NCBI GenBank assembly: GCA_029240015.1
Contig: JARBTU010000112.1
Span: 1 to 6,161 of the forward strand
Direction: 5' to 3'
Length of the DNA stretch: 6,161 nt
Source of the DNA: Oscillospiraceae bacterium
GTDB taxonomy: Bacteria; Bacillota; Clostridia; Oscillospirales; Ruminococcaceae
Below, in pieces: positions 1 to 5,657 of the stretch (position 1 is the first letter of the stretch; every line of letters begins with the position of its first letter). The notes under the pieces were generated by a model. The model saw only the letters and a program-made list of their open reading frames with translations, was not told the DNA's origin and searched no databases. The translations under genes and the position numbers were made by a program.

Positions 1-1
1 C

Positions 2-361
2 AATTCACGCCTGTATGATATCACGACCGATCCTGAACTTGAGAAATCTTATAGATTGTATCCTCATAAGAAGGCGAACTGGTTAAATCCTCATAACTTT
101 ATTTTGGCGGACATGCTTGATGGCGGACTTGTAAAAACTATCGCAGGCATTGCGGTGTTGCTTATGCTGTTTGGAACTATTATTAATATGATGAGAAAAA
201 ATATAGGCAGGGTACTGATTTCTTTTTTGATGTTCGGCTTAGTTGTGTGCAACAATCTTATTAGCTCTCCATTCGGTTTTTTATATGACAAGTTTTTTTG
301 GATTACCGTATTGTTTCTTATAATGGAACGCTTAGTGCAACAGAAAGAATTGGCGGAATAA
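2..361 (+). CDS. O-antigen ligase / polysaccharide polymerase-like membrane protein, C-terminal part
   Basis: The reading frame is open from base 2, so this is the 3' end of a gene starting upstream of the window; the TTG at 56 is internal, not a start. The visible 119 residues contain the motif NPHNFILADMLDGGL, which resembles the 'HN...l.e.G' segment of the Wzy_C/WaaL O-antigen ligase family, where a conserved His lies in the large extracytoplasmic loop. Three hydrophobic segments follow (roughly GLVKTIAGIAVLLMLFGTII, VLISFLMFGLVV and FFWITVLFLIM), then a short charged tail ending QQKELAE. That layout matches the end of a multi-pass polymerase or ligase. Such proteins polymerise or transfer lipid-linked glycans at the outer face of the membrane. 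The next gene, a glycosyltransferase, starts one base after the stop codon, supporting a shared operon. Polymerase (Wzy) and ligase (WaaL) cannot be told apart from this fragment. Confidence 0.72.
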   Translation, partial: NSRLYDITTDPELEKSYRLYPHKKANWLNPHNFILADMLDGGLVKTIAGIAVLLMLFGTIINMMRKNIGRVLISFLMFGLVVCNNLISSPFGFLYDKFFWITVLFLIMERLVQQKELAE

Positions 362-362
362 A

Positions 363-1433
363 ATGAAAATTCTTTATATTACTTTTATTGATTTTGGAGA
401 TTTATCTTCCGGGTCGGGGGTGAGACCCCAAAAAATGTATGATGCTTTTATTGCCGAAGGACATGAAGTGAAATTGCTTGAGGGACTGCAAAATAACTTT
501 AAGTCACGTAGCCAAAGAGTGAGAGAAACCATGAAGTGGCTGAAAAACAATCGACCGGATATTTGTTATATCGAACCACCGTCGGGTCCCTTCTTCAATT
601 TTTTTGATCATCTGCTGCTTCTAAAACTTCATAGAATGAAAGTGCCGACAGCGCTTTTTTACAGGGATGCGGTATGGAAGTTTGCAGATTGGTGGAGTGT
701 AAAAGGCATCAAAAGATTTCTTTTAATGATGATGCATCGGTTTGATCTTATGATATTCAAACGCTGCTGCGACATTGTTTATTTTCCAAGCCAAAGCATG
801 TCGGAGTTATTTTCTTTTAAAACAAGAAAAGTGCTTCCCCCGGCGGGGGAAGACAACCTGCCAACAACAGAGGAAGTATCGGTTAAGAAGACTGCCATCT
901 ATGTAGGCGGCGTAAGCGAGCGATATGGGACACATATCCTTTTAAAAGCATTTCAAATCGTTAATGAAGAATATTCTGTTGACTTGAAGCTAAAATTAGT
1001 ATGCAGAGTGGAACAAAGCGATCCACTTGTTGCACCGTATAAAGATAAGCCATGGCTCCAAACATTTAAAGCAAGCGGAGATTCGTTGCAAGAAATCTAT
1101 CAAACGGCTGATTTTGGGGTAATCCCTTTTAAAAAGGATATTTATATGGATTTTGCGGTGCCCGTAAAGATGATGGAATATCTTTCGTACAGTTTACCTA
1201 TTGTGGCTACGGACTGTGTGGAGACTGCAAGGTTCATTATGAGCAATGATATCGGCGTGATATGTGAGGATAATGCAGATGCATTGGCAGAGGCATTAAT
1301 GAAAATACTTGATCAAAATGAAGATTTTTTAAGATATAAAAAAAATTGCAGAACAGTTCTTTTGCAAAGCAATCTGTGGGCACATAGGGCAGCGGATGTA
1401 GTGCAGGATCTAGAGGCATTAAACAGTCAATAA
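363..1433 (+). CDS. GT4-like (GT-B fold) glycosyltransferase
   Basis: A 356-residue protein of usual GT4 length with no signal peptide, so cytoplasmic or membrane-associated. The N-terminal domain opens with a beta strand and glycine-rich loop (MKILYITF, then SGSGVRPQK near residues 16-24) and has a 'GHEVKLLEG' strand at 33-41. The C-terminal nucleotide-sugar domain starts near 178 with AIYVGGVSERYG and continues with ADFGVIPF (249-256) and VPVKMMEYLSYSLPIVATD (266-284), the P-x-K-x-x-E-Y...P-I-V signature of the donor site. The canonical E-x7-E motif is not intact: Glu272 is present, but the position of the first Glu is occupied by a different residue in the DIYMDFAVP stretch. It presumably adds a sugar to a lipid-linked surface polysaccharide; donor and acceptor cannot be read from sequence. 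The ATG is one base after the preceding stop with only a weak GGCGGA upstream, so translational coupling is likely. Confidence 0.88.
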   Translation: MKILYITFIDFGDLSSGSGVRPQKMYDAFIAEGHEVKLLEGLQNNFKSRSQRVRETMKWLKNNRPDICYIEPPSGPFFNFFDHLLLLKLHRMKVPTALFYRDAVWKFADWWSVKGIKRFLLMMMHRFDLMIFKRCCDIVYFPSQSMSELFSFKTRKVLPPAGEDNLPTTEEVSVKKTAIYVGGVSERYGTHILLKAFQIVNEEYSVDLKLKLVCRVEQSDPLVAPYKDKPWLQTFKASGDSLQEIYQTADFGVIPFKKDIYMDFAVPVKMMEYLSYSLPIVATDCVETARFIMSNDIGVICEDNADALAEALMKILDQNEDFLRYKKNCRTVLLQSNLWAHRAADVVQDLEALNSQ

Positions 1434-1446
1434 AGGATGGGGACTT

Positions 1447-2511
1447 ATGAAAATTGCTGTACTAAGTGCAGCCAATTCCATACACACGGTTAAAATCGTA
1501 AACGCACTTTTTTCATTGGGGCATCGGGTAAGATTATATTCATTGCCGGATCACAAGGATGTCGACCAAGCGATTAATACTGGGGTAGAAACGGTTACTC
1601 TGCCGCAAGGGGGGCAGAAAGGATATTTTACAAACACCGCTTTCTTGAAAAAAGCACTGCGTGAATGGAATCCTGATGTATTGAACGCGCACTATGCGTC
1701 CGGATATGGGACTTTAGCGGCGAACACAGGCTTTCATCCGTGGCTTTTATCTGTTTGGGGGAGCGACGTGTATGAGTTTCCTTACCAAAACGCAGTGTGT
1801 AAATGGCTGATTGGAAGAAACATCAAAAAAGCAGATACCATCGCGTCAACAAGCCATGTCATGGCGAAACAAACCCGAAAGTTTATCAAAGGGGAAAAAC
1901 CAATTTTTGTGACGCCATTTGGCGTTGATACAAAAAAATTTGCGCCACAGACCGACAAGCACAATGAAATTGTTGTCGGCTTTATTAAAGGCGTTTCTGA
2001 AAAATATGGTATCCGATACTTGCTGGATGCCTTTGCGCAGGTAAAAGATTCAACCAGCCAGCCTGTAAAACTATATGTTTATGGCGATGGGGATCAACTT
2101 GATGAGATGAAGCAGCTTTCTAAAAAATTGGGAATTGATGATGATACCACTTTTTTTGGAAGAGTCGCGCACAGTGACGTGCCTGAAGCCTTTCGTAAAA
2201 TTGATATTTTTTGTCTGCCGAGCATTTTAGAGAGCTTTGGCGTTGCGGCCGTGGAAGCCATGAGCTGCGGAGTACCTGTGATCACAAGTGATGCGGATGG
2301 ATTCACCGAAGTGATGGTGGATGAAGAGACAGGTTTTATTGTTCCAAGGAAAAATAGCACGCTTCTTGCCGAGAAAATGATGATGTTAGTTGAGGATGCA
2401 GAGTTGCGGCGACGGATGGGGCAAGCGGGAAGAGCAAGAGTATTGGAACTGTATGACTGGGAAATGAATATAAAACAATTGGAGCAAGCGCTTAAAGATA
2501 CCGTAAAATAA
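1447..2511 (+). CDS. GT4 family glycosyltransferase (group 1)
   Basis: A 354-residue retaining GT-B glycosyltransferase with textbook motifs. The N-terminal domain begins MKIAVLSAANSIHT and carries NAHYASGYGTLAA (80-92) and LSVWGSDVYEFP (101-112), acceptor-domain features common in capsule and exopolysaccharide transferases. In the C-terminal domain are VGFIKGVSEKYG (177-188), YGDGDQLDEM (212-221), FFGRVAHSDVPE (236-247) and SILESFGVAAVEAMSCGVPV (259-278). The last includes Glu262 and Glu270 as the E-x7-E nucleotide-sugar motif. An AAGGA ribosome binding site at 1433-1437, overlapping the previous stop codon, sits 9 bases before the ATG. The gap to the upstream glycosyltransferase is 13 bases, so both are one operon, closed by the terminator just downstream. 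The sugar added is unknown. The GVSExYG segment is shared with the upstream transferase, suggesting related donor-binding domains. Confidence 0.94.
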   Translation: MKIAVLSAANSIHTVKIVNALFSLGHRVRLYSLPDHKDVDQAINTGVETVTLPQGGQKGYFTNTAFLKKALREWNPDVLNAHYASGYGTLAANTGFHPWLLSVWGSDVYEFPYQNAVCKWLIGRNIKKADTIASTSHVMAKQTRKFIKGEKPIFVTPFGVDTKKFAPQTDKHNEIVVGFIKGVSEKYGIRYLLDAFAQVKDSTSQPVKLYVYGDGDQLDEMKQLSKKLGIDDDTTFFGRVAHSDVPEAFRKIDIFCLPSILESFGVAAVEAMSCGVPVITSDADGFTEVMVDEETGFIVPRKNSTLLAEKMMMLVEDAELRRRMGQAGRARVLELYDWEMNIKQLEQALKDTVK

Positions 2512-2547
2512 AAAACAGCATCGGGTTTTACCGATGCTGTTTTTTTA
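2512..2547. terminator. Bidirectional intrinsic terminator between convergent genes
   Basis: Perfect 11-bp stem AACAGCATCGG (2514-2524) with CCGATGCTGTT (2531-2541), loop GTTTTA, then a run of T on the + strand. The left flank is an A run, giving U's on the - strand too. It starts directly after the glycosyltransferase stop codon and lies 8 bases past the stop of the convergent lipoprotein gene, so it probably ends both transcripts. Confidence 0.93.
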
Positions 2548-2554
2548 TTTAAAA

Positions 2555-3637
2555 CTACCAAGGTTTAATGTTTAAGTCTTTTCCGTTGAAATCTATAGCC
2601 CAGTATTCTTTGGATTCATCAGGCGAAAAAAGAAACAATTTATTGTTATCTACAACTTTGATGAGAATAAATTTCCCCTCTGCTTTTAGATTAGATTTAA
2701 TTTTAACGCTGTTTTTACCTTCCAGGTCACAGCGGAACAAGTCCTTGATTCCTTTTTCGGCATTTTCCTTGCTGGAGATCATCGTATAAAAGAGATAGTC
2801 CTTTGTAGCCAAAGAGTAGTCCAGACCCTCATGGTTTCTGGTTACGATTGTTTTGATATTACCGCTTAATGGATCCAGACATTCTACGGTTTTCTTACCC
2901 ATATTTTCATAGTAAAGCTTGCCTGCCTGATATTGGAGATAAGAATTGTCTTGCTTCCATTCGGTTTTTTTGTTTGTTTTTAAGTCCAACATAACGATAA
3001 TGTTGTTTCTTCTATAGTATAGTTTATCTTTCGCAAGACTTACCGTTTCGACTTCTCCTTTATCCAGCTTTTCTTTTTGTTTGGTACTAAAATTATACCG
3101 CCATAACTCAAGTGTCGGATTTGGAAAAGTCGTATAATATAGCCATCCATTGTTAACAATTAAGCTTCCGCCGACAGAATCCAATAACTTCTTCTGATCT
3201 GTACCGTTTTTATTTATAGTGTAGGAAGTGGAGCCTTTTGTGCCTATAATCAGAAATTGATTTGTAATGATCATATCTCTTACATTTTCGGTATCGGATA
3301 ACTTTGTTTTCTTTCCTGTCTTTTTGTCAAGTTTGTAAAGCTTGCCTTTATCGGCGTAGTTAGCAAAATAAATATAGTTTTGATCAGCTATGAATCTTGT
3401 TAAAAAAGAATCACTATATTCTGACGTGTTAATGGCATCAACCACAATATCGCTGCTTGTTTTCTTGGATGAGGTATTGCTTATAGTGGAACTATTGGCA
3501 GAACTGTTGATGCTGGATGAACTGCCTAGTGATACAGTTGAGGATGGTTTATCCACCGTTTTAACGTTTGTTGAGCACCCCTGTAGAAATGCCGCTGTGA
3601 TTAGAATGCACAGGATTATCGCGATGTGTTTTTTCAT
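2555..3637 (-). CDS. Lipoprotein with Ser-rich linker and DUF5050-like beta-propeller
   Basis: A 360-residue secreted lipoprotein. A positive N-terminus (MKK), a hydrophobic core and the lipobox LQGC with Cys21 predict cleavage by signal peptidase II and a lipid anchor on the outer face of the membrane. Residues about 33-62 are a low-complexity Ser/Thr/Asn linker. From about 85 to the end there are about seven degenerate repeats of 30-55 residues. Each has an aromatic strand such as YIYFAN (88), WLYYTT (165), KLYYRR (205), KLYYEN (240), YLFYTM (281) or KLFLFS (333), followed by a second strand like LYKLDKKTGKK. This is the pattern of DUF5050/YncE-like beta-propellers seen in clostridial lipoproteins, most of unknown function and thought to bind ligands or partners. 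The start is supported by AAGGGGG (3646-3652 on the complementary strand), 8 bases before ATG. It is transcribed divergently from the LCP gene and converges on the polysaccharide operon. A role in envelope sensing or glycan binding is only inference. Confidence 0.87.
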   Translation of the reverse strand: MKKHIAIILCILITAAFLQGCSTNVKTVDKPSSTVSLGSSSSINSSANSSTISNTSSKKTSSDIVVDAINTSEYSDSFLTRFIADQNYIYFANYADKGKLYKLDKKTGKKTKLSDTENVRDMIITNQFLIIGTKGSTSYTINKNGTDQKKLLDSVGGSLIVNNGWLYYTTFPNPTLELWRYNFSTKQKEKLDKGEVETVSLAKDKLYYRRNNIIVMLDLKTNKKTEWKQDNSYLQYQAGKLYYENMGKKTVECLDPLSGNIKTIVTRNHEGLDYSLATKDYLFYTMISSKENAEKGIKDLFRCDLEGKNSVKIKSNLKAEGKFILIKVVDNNKLFLFSPDESKEYWAIDFNGKDLNIKPW

Positions 3638-3674
3638 TTTTGTGTCCCCCTTATTTTAATTTTTCTATATTTGC

Positions 3675-3702
3675 AGTATATGCACAAAAAATTACAATGC
3701 AA
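3675..3702 (-). promoter_or_regulatory. Candidate sigma-A promoter for the lipoprotein gene
   Basis: On the - strand, TTGCAT (complement of 3697-3702) and TATACT (complement of 3675-3680) are separated by 16 bases, and the -10 ends 37 bases before the ATG. Both hexamers are reasonable but imperfect. The tandem 11-base repeats lie just upstream of the -35. Confidence 0.5.
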
Positions 3703-3703
3703 A

Positions 3704-3747
3704 TAGTTACAGTTAAGTTGTAATGAGCTTGTAATGATCTTGAGATT
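3704..3747. repeat. Four tandem 11-base imperfect repeats, candidate regulator site
   Basis: Consecutive 11-mers TAGTTACAGTT, AAGTTGTAATG, AGCTTGTAATG and ATCTTGAGATT share TT at positions 4-5 and an A/T-rich tail; the middle two match at 9 of 11 positions. Helical-turn spacing of direct repeats is typical of OmpR/PhoB-family response-regulator sites. The array starts two bases upstream of the lipoprotein -35 hexamer. The identity of the regulator is not shown by the sequence. Confidence 0.4.
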
Positions 3748-3835
3748 GATACGACTAAAAAACGAAAGATTTGTTACTATAAAGAAGAGGTTTTGTAAAC
3801 TTATGCTTGATTCATGTGGGTGATGGCCCGAAGCG

Positions 3836-3863
3836 TTTATATTTTCATTTTTTTGTCTATACT
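3836..3863 (+). promoter_or_regulatory. Candidate promoter for the LCP-family gene
   Basis: TTTATA (3836-3841) and TATACT (3858-3863) are 16 bases apart and would give a leader of about 40 bases. The -35 matches consensus at only four of six positions. No better pair was found in 3740-3900. The rest of the 3748-3835 stretch shows no recognisable element. Confidence 0.4.
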
Positions 3864-3909
3864 AAACCAATGAACAGACTGTGATGCATAATAGTGGAGG
3901 CAATACAGA

Positions 3910-4806
3910 ATGAATACAAATAAAGAAAAAACGTCTAAGATGGTTTTTGTTTTGACTTTTGTTGTTTCGGCACTCATATTTATCGGCTTGGTGGGAGCCT
4001 CACTGCTGTGGGGAGGAACCGTGCAAAATCTTGCAAAGTTGAGTTCGTCAGCTGTCAGCTCACAAAACAACTATAAGCCTGTTAAAGAGGATGAGCTGGT
4101 TGTTTTAGTAATCGGGTGTGAACAACGGAATCTCCCAGCCAGGGCTTTTGTTCTGCTAAAGATTGATCCCGCCCAAAGAAAAATTTCAGTATGTTCCATC
4201 CCGAAAGAGGTAGAGACAACAGTAAATACAAGAACAGACACATTGGCAGGATTTTATGATTATGGAAGCAGCCTCATGGCGGTGGAGGCCGTTCAGAACG
4301 CGTTTAATATTTATATTAACAAATATGTAAGAATAGACAATGCCACGTTTAGCGCGATGATAGACATCATGGGTGGGATTGATTATGATGTTCCGTATGA
4401 CATCACTCCCGACGAAGACAACCAAACAACAAAAGTTTTTAAAGGAAGGCAGCTTATTGACGGGAAAAGGCTGTACAGCATATTGAGTGTTAACAATAAT
4501 AGAGACGACTTGCTTTCTCATATACATCTTCAGACCAATGTCATCGCACAGACTATTGACCAAAAGATAACCAAAAGTACTGTGAATGTCCTTGATAAAG
4601 TATACAGCGGAACCATTAATCTGGTAGATACCAATATTACAAGCTATGACTTTACTTCAAGAAAAGAAGCATTGCTATATATCTGTGATTTAGGAAGTGA
4701 AAAGGCGAATCCGGTTTTAATAAACGGAGAGTATAAACAGAATGCTTTTTATGTTGATGACAAAAGTTTAGAACAAATTGTAAAAGAATTTGGGACAAAC
4801 AGTTAA
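3910..4806 (+). CDS. LytR-CpsA-Psr (LCP) family membrane protein with eroded active site
   Basis: A 298-residue protein with a short Lys-rich cytoplasmic N-terminus, one transmembrane helix (about 11-34), a Ser-rich stalk (45-52) and an extracytoplasmic domain. The LCP pattern is followed in order: VLVIGCEQR (65-73), SIPKE (96-100), NKYVRID (137-143), MGGIDYDVP (154-162), KGRQLIDGKRLYSIL (178-192) and NNRDD (196-200). LCP enzymes such as TagT/TagU/TagV move glycopolymers from a lipid carrier to peptidoglycan. Here the usual G-x-D-x-R is G-C-E-Q-R, the R-S-D is R-A-F (78-80), S-I-P-R-D is S-I-P-K-E, and the Arg residues of Y-x-R-x-R are Ile191 and Ser193. The enzymatic role is therefore doubtful. 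GTGGAGG (3894-3900) lies 9 bases before the ATG, fixing the start. The gene is close to a polysaccharide operon, consistent with an envelope role, but has its own promoter. No clear terminator follows. Confidence 0.8.
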   Translation: MNTNKEKTSKMVFVLTFVVSALIFIGLVGASLLWGGTVQNLAKLSSSAVSSQNNYKPVKEDELVVLVIGCEQRNLPARAFVLLKIDPAQRKISVCSIPKEVETTVNTRTDTLAGFYDYGSSLMAVEAVQNAFNIYINKYVRIDNATFSAMIDIMGGIDYDVPYDITPDEDNQTTKVFKGRQLIDGKRLYSILSVNNNRDDLLSHIHLQTNVIAQTIDQKITKSTVNVLDKVYSGTINLVDTNITSYDFTSRKEALLYICDLGSEKANPVLINGEYKQNAFYVDDKSLEQIVKEFGTNS

Positions 4807-4810
4807 ACGG

Positions 4811-4839
4811 TTTACAATTTAATGTAGATGTGTTATCAT
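4811..4839 (+). promoter_or_regulatory. Extended -10 promoter for the small protein gene
   Basis: TTTACA (4811-4816) and TATCAT (4834-4839) are exactly 17 bases apart, each five of six to consensus, and TGT precedes the -10 to form an extended -10 (TGn). Transcription would begin near 4846, leaving a leader of about 125 bases before the ATG at 4974. The leader is AT-rich and no riboswitch fold was recognised in it. Confidence 0.6.
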
Positions 4840-4973
4840 ATTATTTGTATATAATAACTATAAAAATCGATTGATATCTTCAAGAAAAAAATAAACTATC
4901 AGTATCATAAGACTTTATAGATGATCTCAACCTGATTTTGCGGCTCACGGAAGGGGCAGATAGGAGTATGGGT

Positions 4974-5273
4974 ATGGCAGAAAAAAAACCAAAATTTTTT
5001 GAATATAAGGGCAAACCTCTTGTACGTCACAAAGACACCATATATTATGGGGATATGTCCGATGATTATGTGGTGATGATGAAAATAACCAACACGAAAA
5101 AAGAATATGATATGGATATGGCCGATAAAGTAACAATTCAGATGATTGCTACAGACCCGGCAATTAATCCTAAAGACATGGTAATCAAAAAAAGTGAGAA
5201 AACAGGGCTTTATGCTGCGCTTGAGATTGCAGACATTTGGCTTTCGAGAGCACTCAGTGACCATACTAGCTAA
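4974..5273 (+). CDS. Small conserved-looking protein of unknown function (99 aa)
   Basis: Function not recognised. The start is taken at ATG 4974 (MAEKKPKFFEYKGKPLVR) because AGGAG at 4962-4966 is 7 bases upstream. ATG 4968 is only 1 base from it, and the TTG at 4938 has no ribosome binding site at a proper distance. The protein is soluble, with no signal peptide, membrane segment or Cys. It is rich in Lys, Asp and Met. The first about 60 residues look like alternating beta strands (DTIYYGD, DYVVMMKITN, DKVTIQMIAT). A Lys-rich turn follows, then a C-terminal amphipathic helix (GLYAALEIADIWLSRALS, 78-95). I have an impression of similar small proteins in Oscillospiraceae genomes, but this could not be checked. 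It has its own promoter and two terminators downstream, so it appears to be a monocistronic unit and a real gene. The antisense frame has an implausible His/Phe/Ile-rich composition. Confidence 0.78.
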   Translation: MAEKKPKFFEYKGKPLVRHKDTIYYGDMSDDYVVMMKITNTKKEYDMDMADKVTIQMIATDPAINPKDMVIKKSEKTGLYAALEIADIWLSRALSDHTS

Positions 5274-5280
5274 ATAAATT

Positions 5281-5322
5281 AAAAGTACGCAGGCGTTTTT
5301 CTTAACGTTTGCGTACTTTTTT
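5281..5322 (+). terminator. Intrinsic terminator of the small protein gene
   Basis: A 17-bp stem, AAAAGTACGCAGGCGTT (5281-5297) with AACGTTTGCGTACTTTT (5304-5320), pairs completely if two G-U pairs are allowed. The loop is TTTCTT, and the right arm runs into six T's. It begins 7 bases after the stop codon. Confidence 0.93.
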
Positions 5323-5341
5323 ATATCTATAAACTAAGGAT

Positions 5342-5382
5342 AAAATAGCATTGTTTGTATTAAAAACAATGCTATTTTTTTT
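5342..5382. terminator. Second, tandem intrinsic terminator
   Basis: A perfect 15-bp stem, AAAATAGCATTGTTT (5342-5356) with AAACAATGCTATTTT (5364-5378), loop GTATTAA, ending in eight T's (5375-5382). It follows the first terminator by 19 bases with no gene between them. The A run at the left end gives a short U run on the - strand, so some activity in both directions is possible. Confidence 0.9.
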
Positions 5383-5411
5383 ATATTTTGAAAGGATTAG
5401 CAAAACAATAC

Positions 5412-5433
5412 GGAGGATAATACTATGTATTGA
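5412..5433 (+). other. Strong ribosome binding site followed by a two-codon ORF (Met-Tyr-stop)
   Basis: GGAGG (5412-5416) is 8 bases before ATG 5425, followed by TAT and TGA. The initiation region is better than those of most real genes in this window, yet the frame closes at once. The same frame resumes at ATG 5437 for 14 codons (MKRIPCSYFRIIFK) and stops at TAA TAA. It may be the relic 5' end of a decayed gene or a regulatory minigene. Confidence 0.4.
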
Positions 5434-5572
5434 AAGATGAAGCGTATTCCATGTTCATATTTTCGTATAATCTTCAAGTAATAATTTTTGAAAATTCACC
5501 CACTGAATATAAATTTTATTCCCCACAAAATTTGTATCAAAGTGATTATTCTAGATAAATTATGGCAAAAAT

Positions 5573-5590
5573 AAAACTGAAATCGGTTTT
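5573..5590. promoter_or_regulatory. Palindrome upstream of the toxin gene, possible operator
   Basis: AAAACTGAAATCGGTTTT is an 18-base dyad with one mismatched pair (T against G). It sits 12 bases before the toxin ribosome binding site. Only two central bases separate the arms, so a protein site is more likely than an RNA hairpin. No regulator can be assigned. Confidence 0.25.
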
Positions 5591-5602
5591 AATAATTTTA
5601 TA

Positions 5603-5657
5603 AGGAGTGTGTATGGCGTGTCTGTCAAAAGGGGAGAAATTTATTATGCTGATTTAA
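5603..5657 (+). promoter_or_regulatory. Toxin ribosome binding site with overlapping out-of-frame ATG
   Basis: AGGAG (5603-5607) serves three possible starts: GTG 5609 (1 base away), ATG 5613 (5 bases) and GTG 5618 (10 bases). The ATG opens a different frame of 14 codons (MACLSKGEKFIMLI) ending at TAA 5655-5657. Only the GTG frame encodes the toxin. Ribosomes choosing the ATG would not make toxin, so this may hold its synthesis down. Confidence 0.4.

Larger units (their letters stand above)
5383..5617. other. AT-rich intergenic stretch without a normal gene
   Basis: Together with the tandem terminators, this makes the gap between the small protein gene and the toxin about 340 bases. No reading frame longer than about 30 codons with an acceptable start was found on either strand, so no antitoxin gene is present. 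It contains a strong ribosome binding site leading into a two-codon frame (5412-5433), and a perfect TATAAT (5466-5471) without a good -35. It also has a 7-base dyad AAATTTT/AAAATTT (5511-5517 and 5527-5533), an 18-base palindrome at 5573-5590 and the toxin ribosome binding site. A weak promoter-like pair for the toxin is TTGTAT (5532-5537) with GATAAA (5554-5559). Confidence 0.6.

Noticed and set aside
56..361. TTG 56 as a genuine start of the first gene
   Set aside because: The frame is open to the edge of the window and the preceding codons encode plausible sequence, so the gene is simply truncated.
2094..2561. 155-codon frame on the - strand, antisense to the second glycosyltransferase
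   Set aside because: It lies opposite a clear GT4 gene, spans the terminator and overlaps the end of the lipoprotein gene; its composition is Ser-rich and shows no domain.
3390..3659. 89-codon + frame overlapping the lipoprotein 5' end
   Set aside because: It mirrors the Ser-rich linker and signal peptide of the lipoprotein, whose start is well supported.
3780..3909. Riboswitch in the LCP leader (GGGTGATGGCCC near 3818-3830)
   Set aside because: Only a tiny hairpin can form and it lies upstream of the best promoter; no known riboswitch consensus was seen.
4186..4563. 125-codon frame on the - strand within the LCP gene
   Set aside because: Antisense shadow of the LCP coding frame, with no recognisable motif.
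3793..4817. Inverted 8-mers TTGTAAAC (3793-3800) and GTTTACAA (4810-4817) flanking the LCP gene, as possible mobile-element ends
   Set aside because: Too short and AT-rich to be meaningful; no transposase or target duplication, and the second copy overlaps a promoter.
4905..5264. 119-codon frame on the - strand opposite the small protein
   Set aside because: His, Phe, Ile and Cys-rich composition typical of a shadow frame. The + frame has promoter, ribosome binding site and terminators.
5434..5608. Hidden MazE-type antitoxin before the toxin
   Set aside because: All frames on both strands are interrupted within about 30 codons, and no MazE-like sequence was seen.
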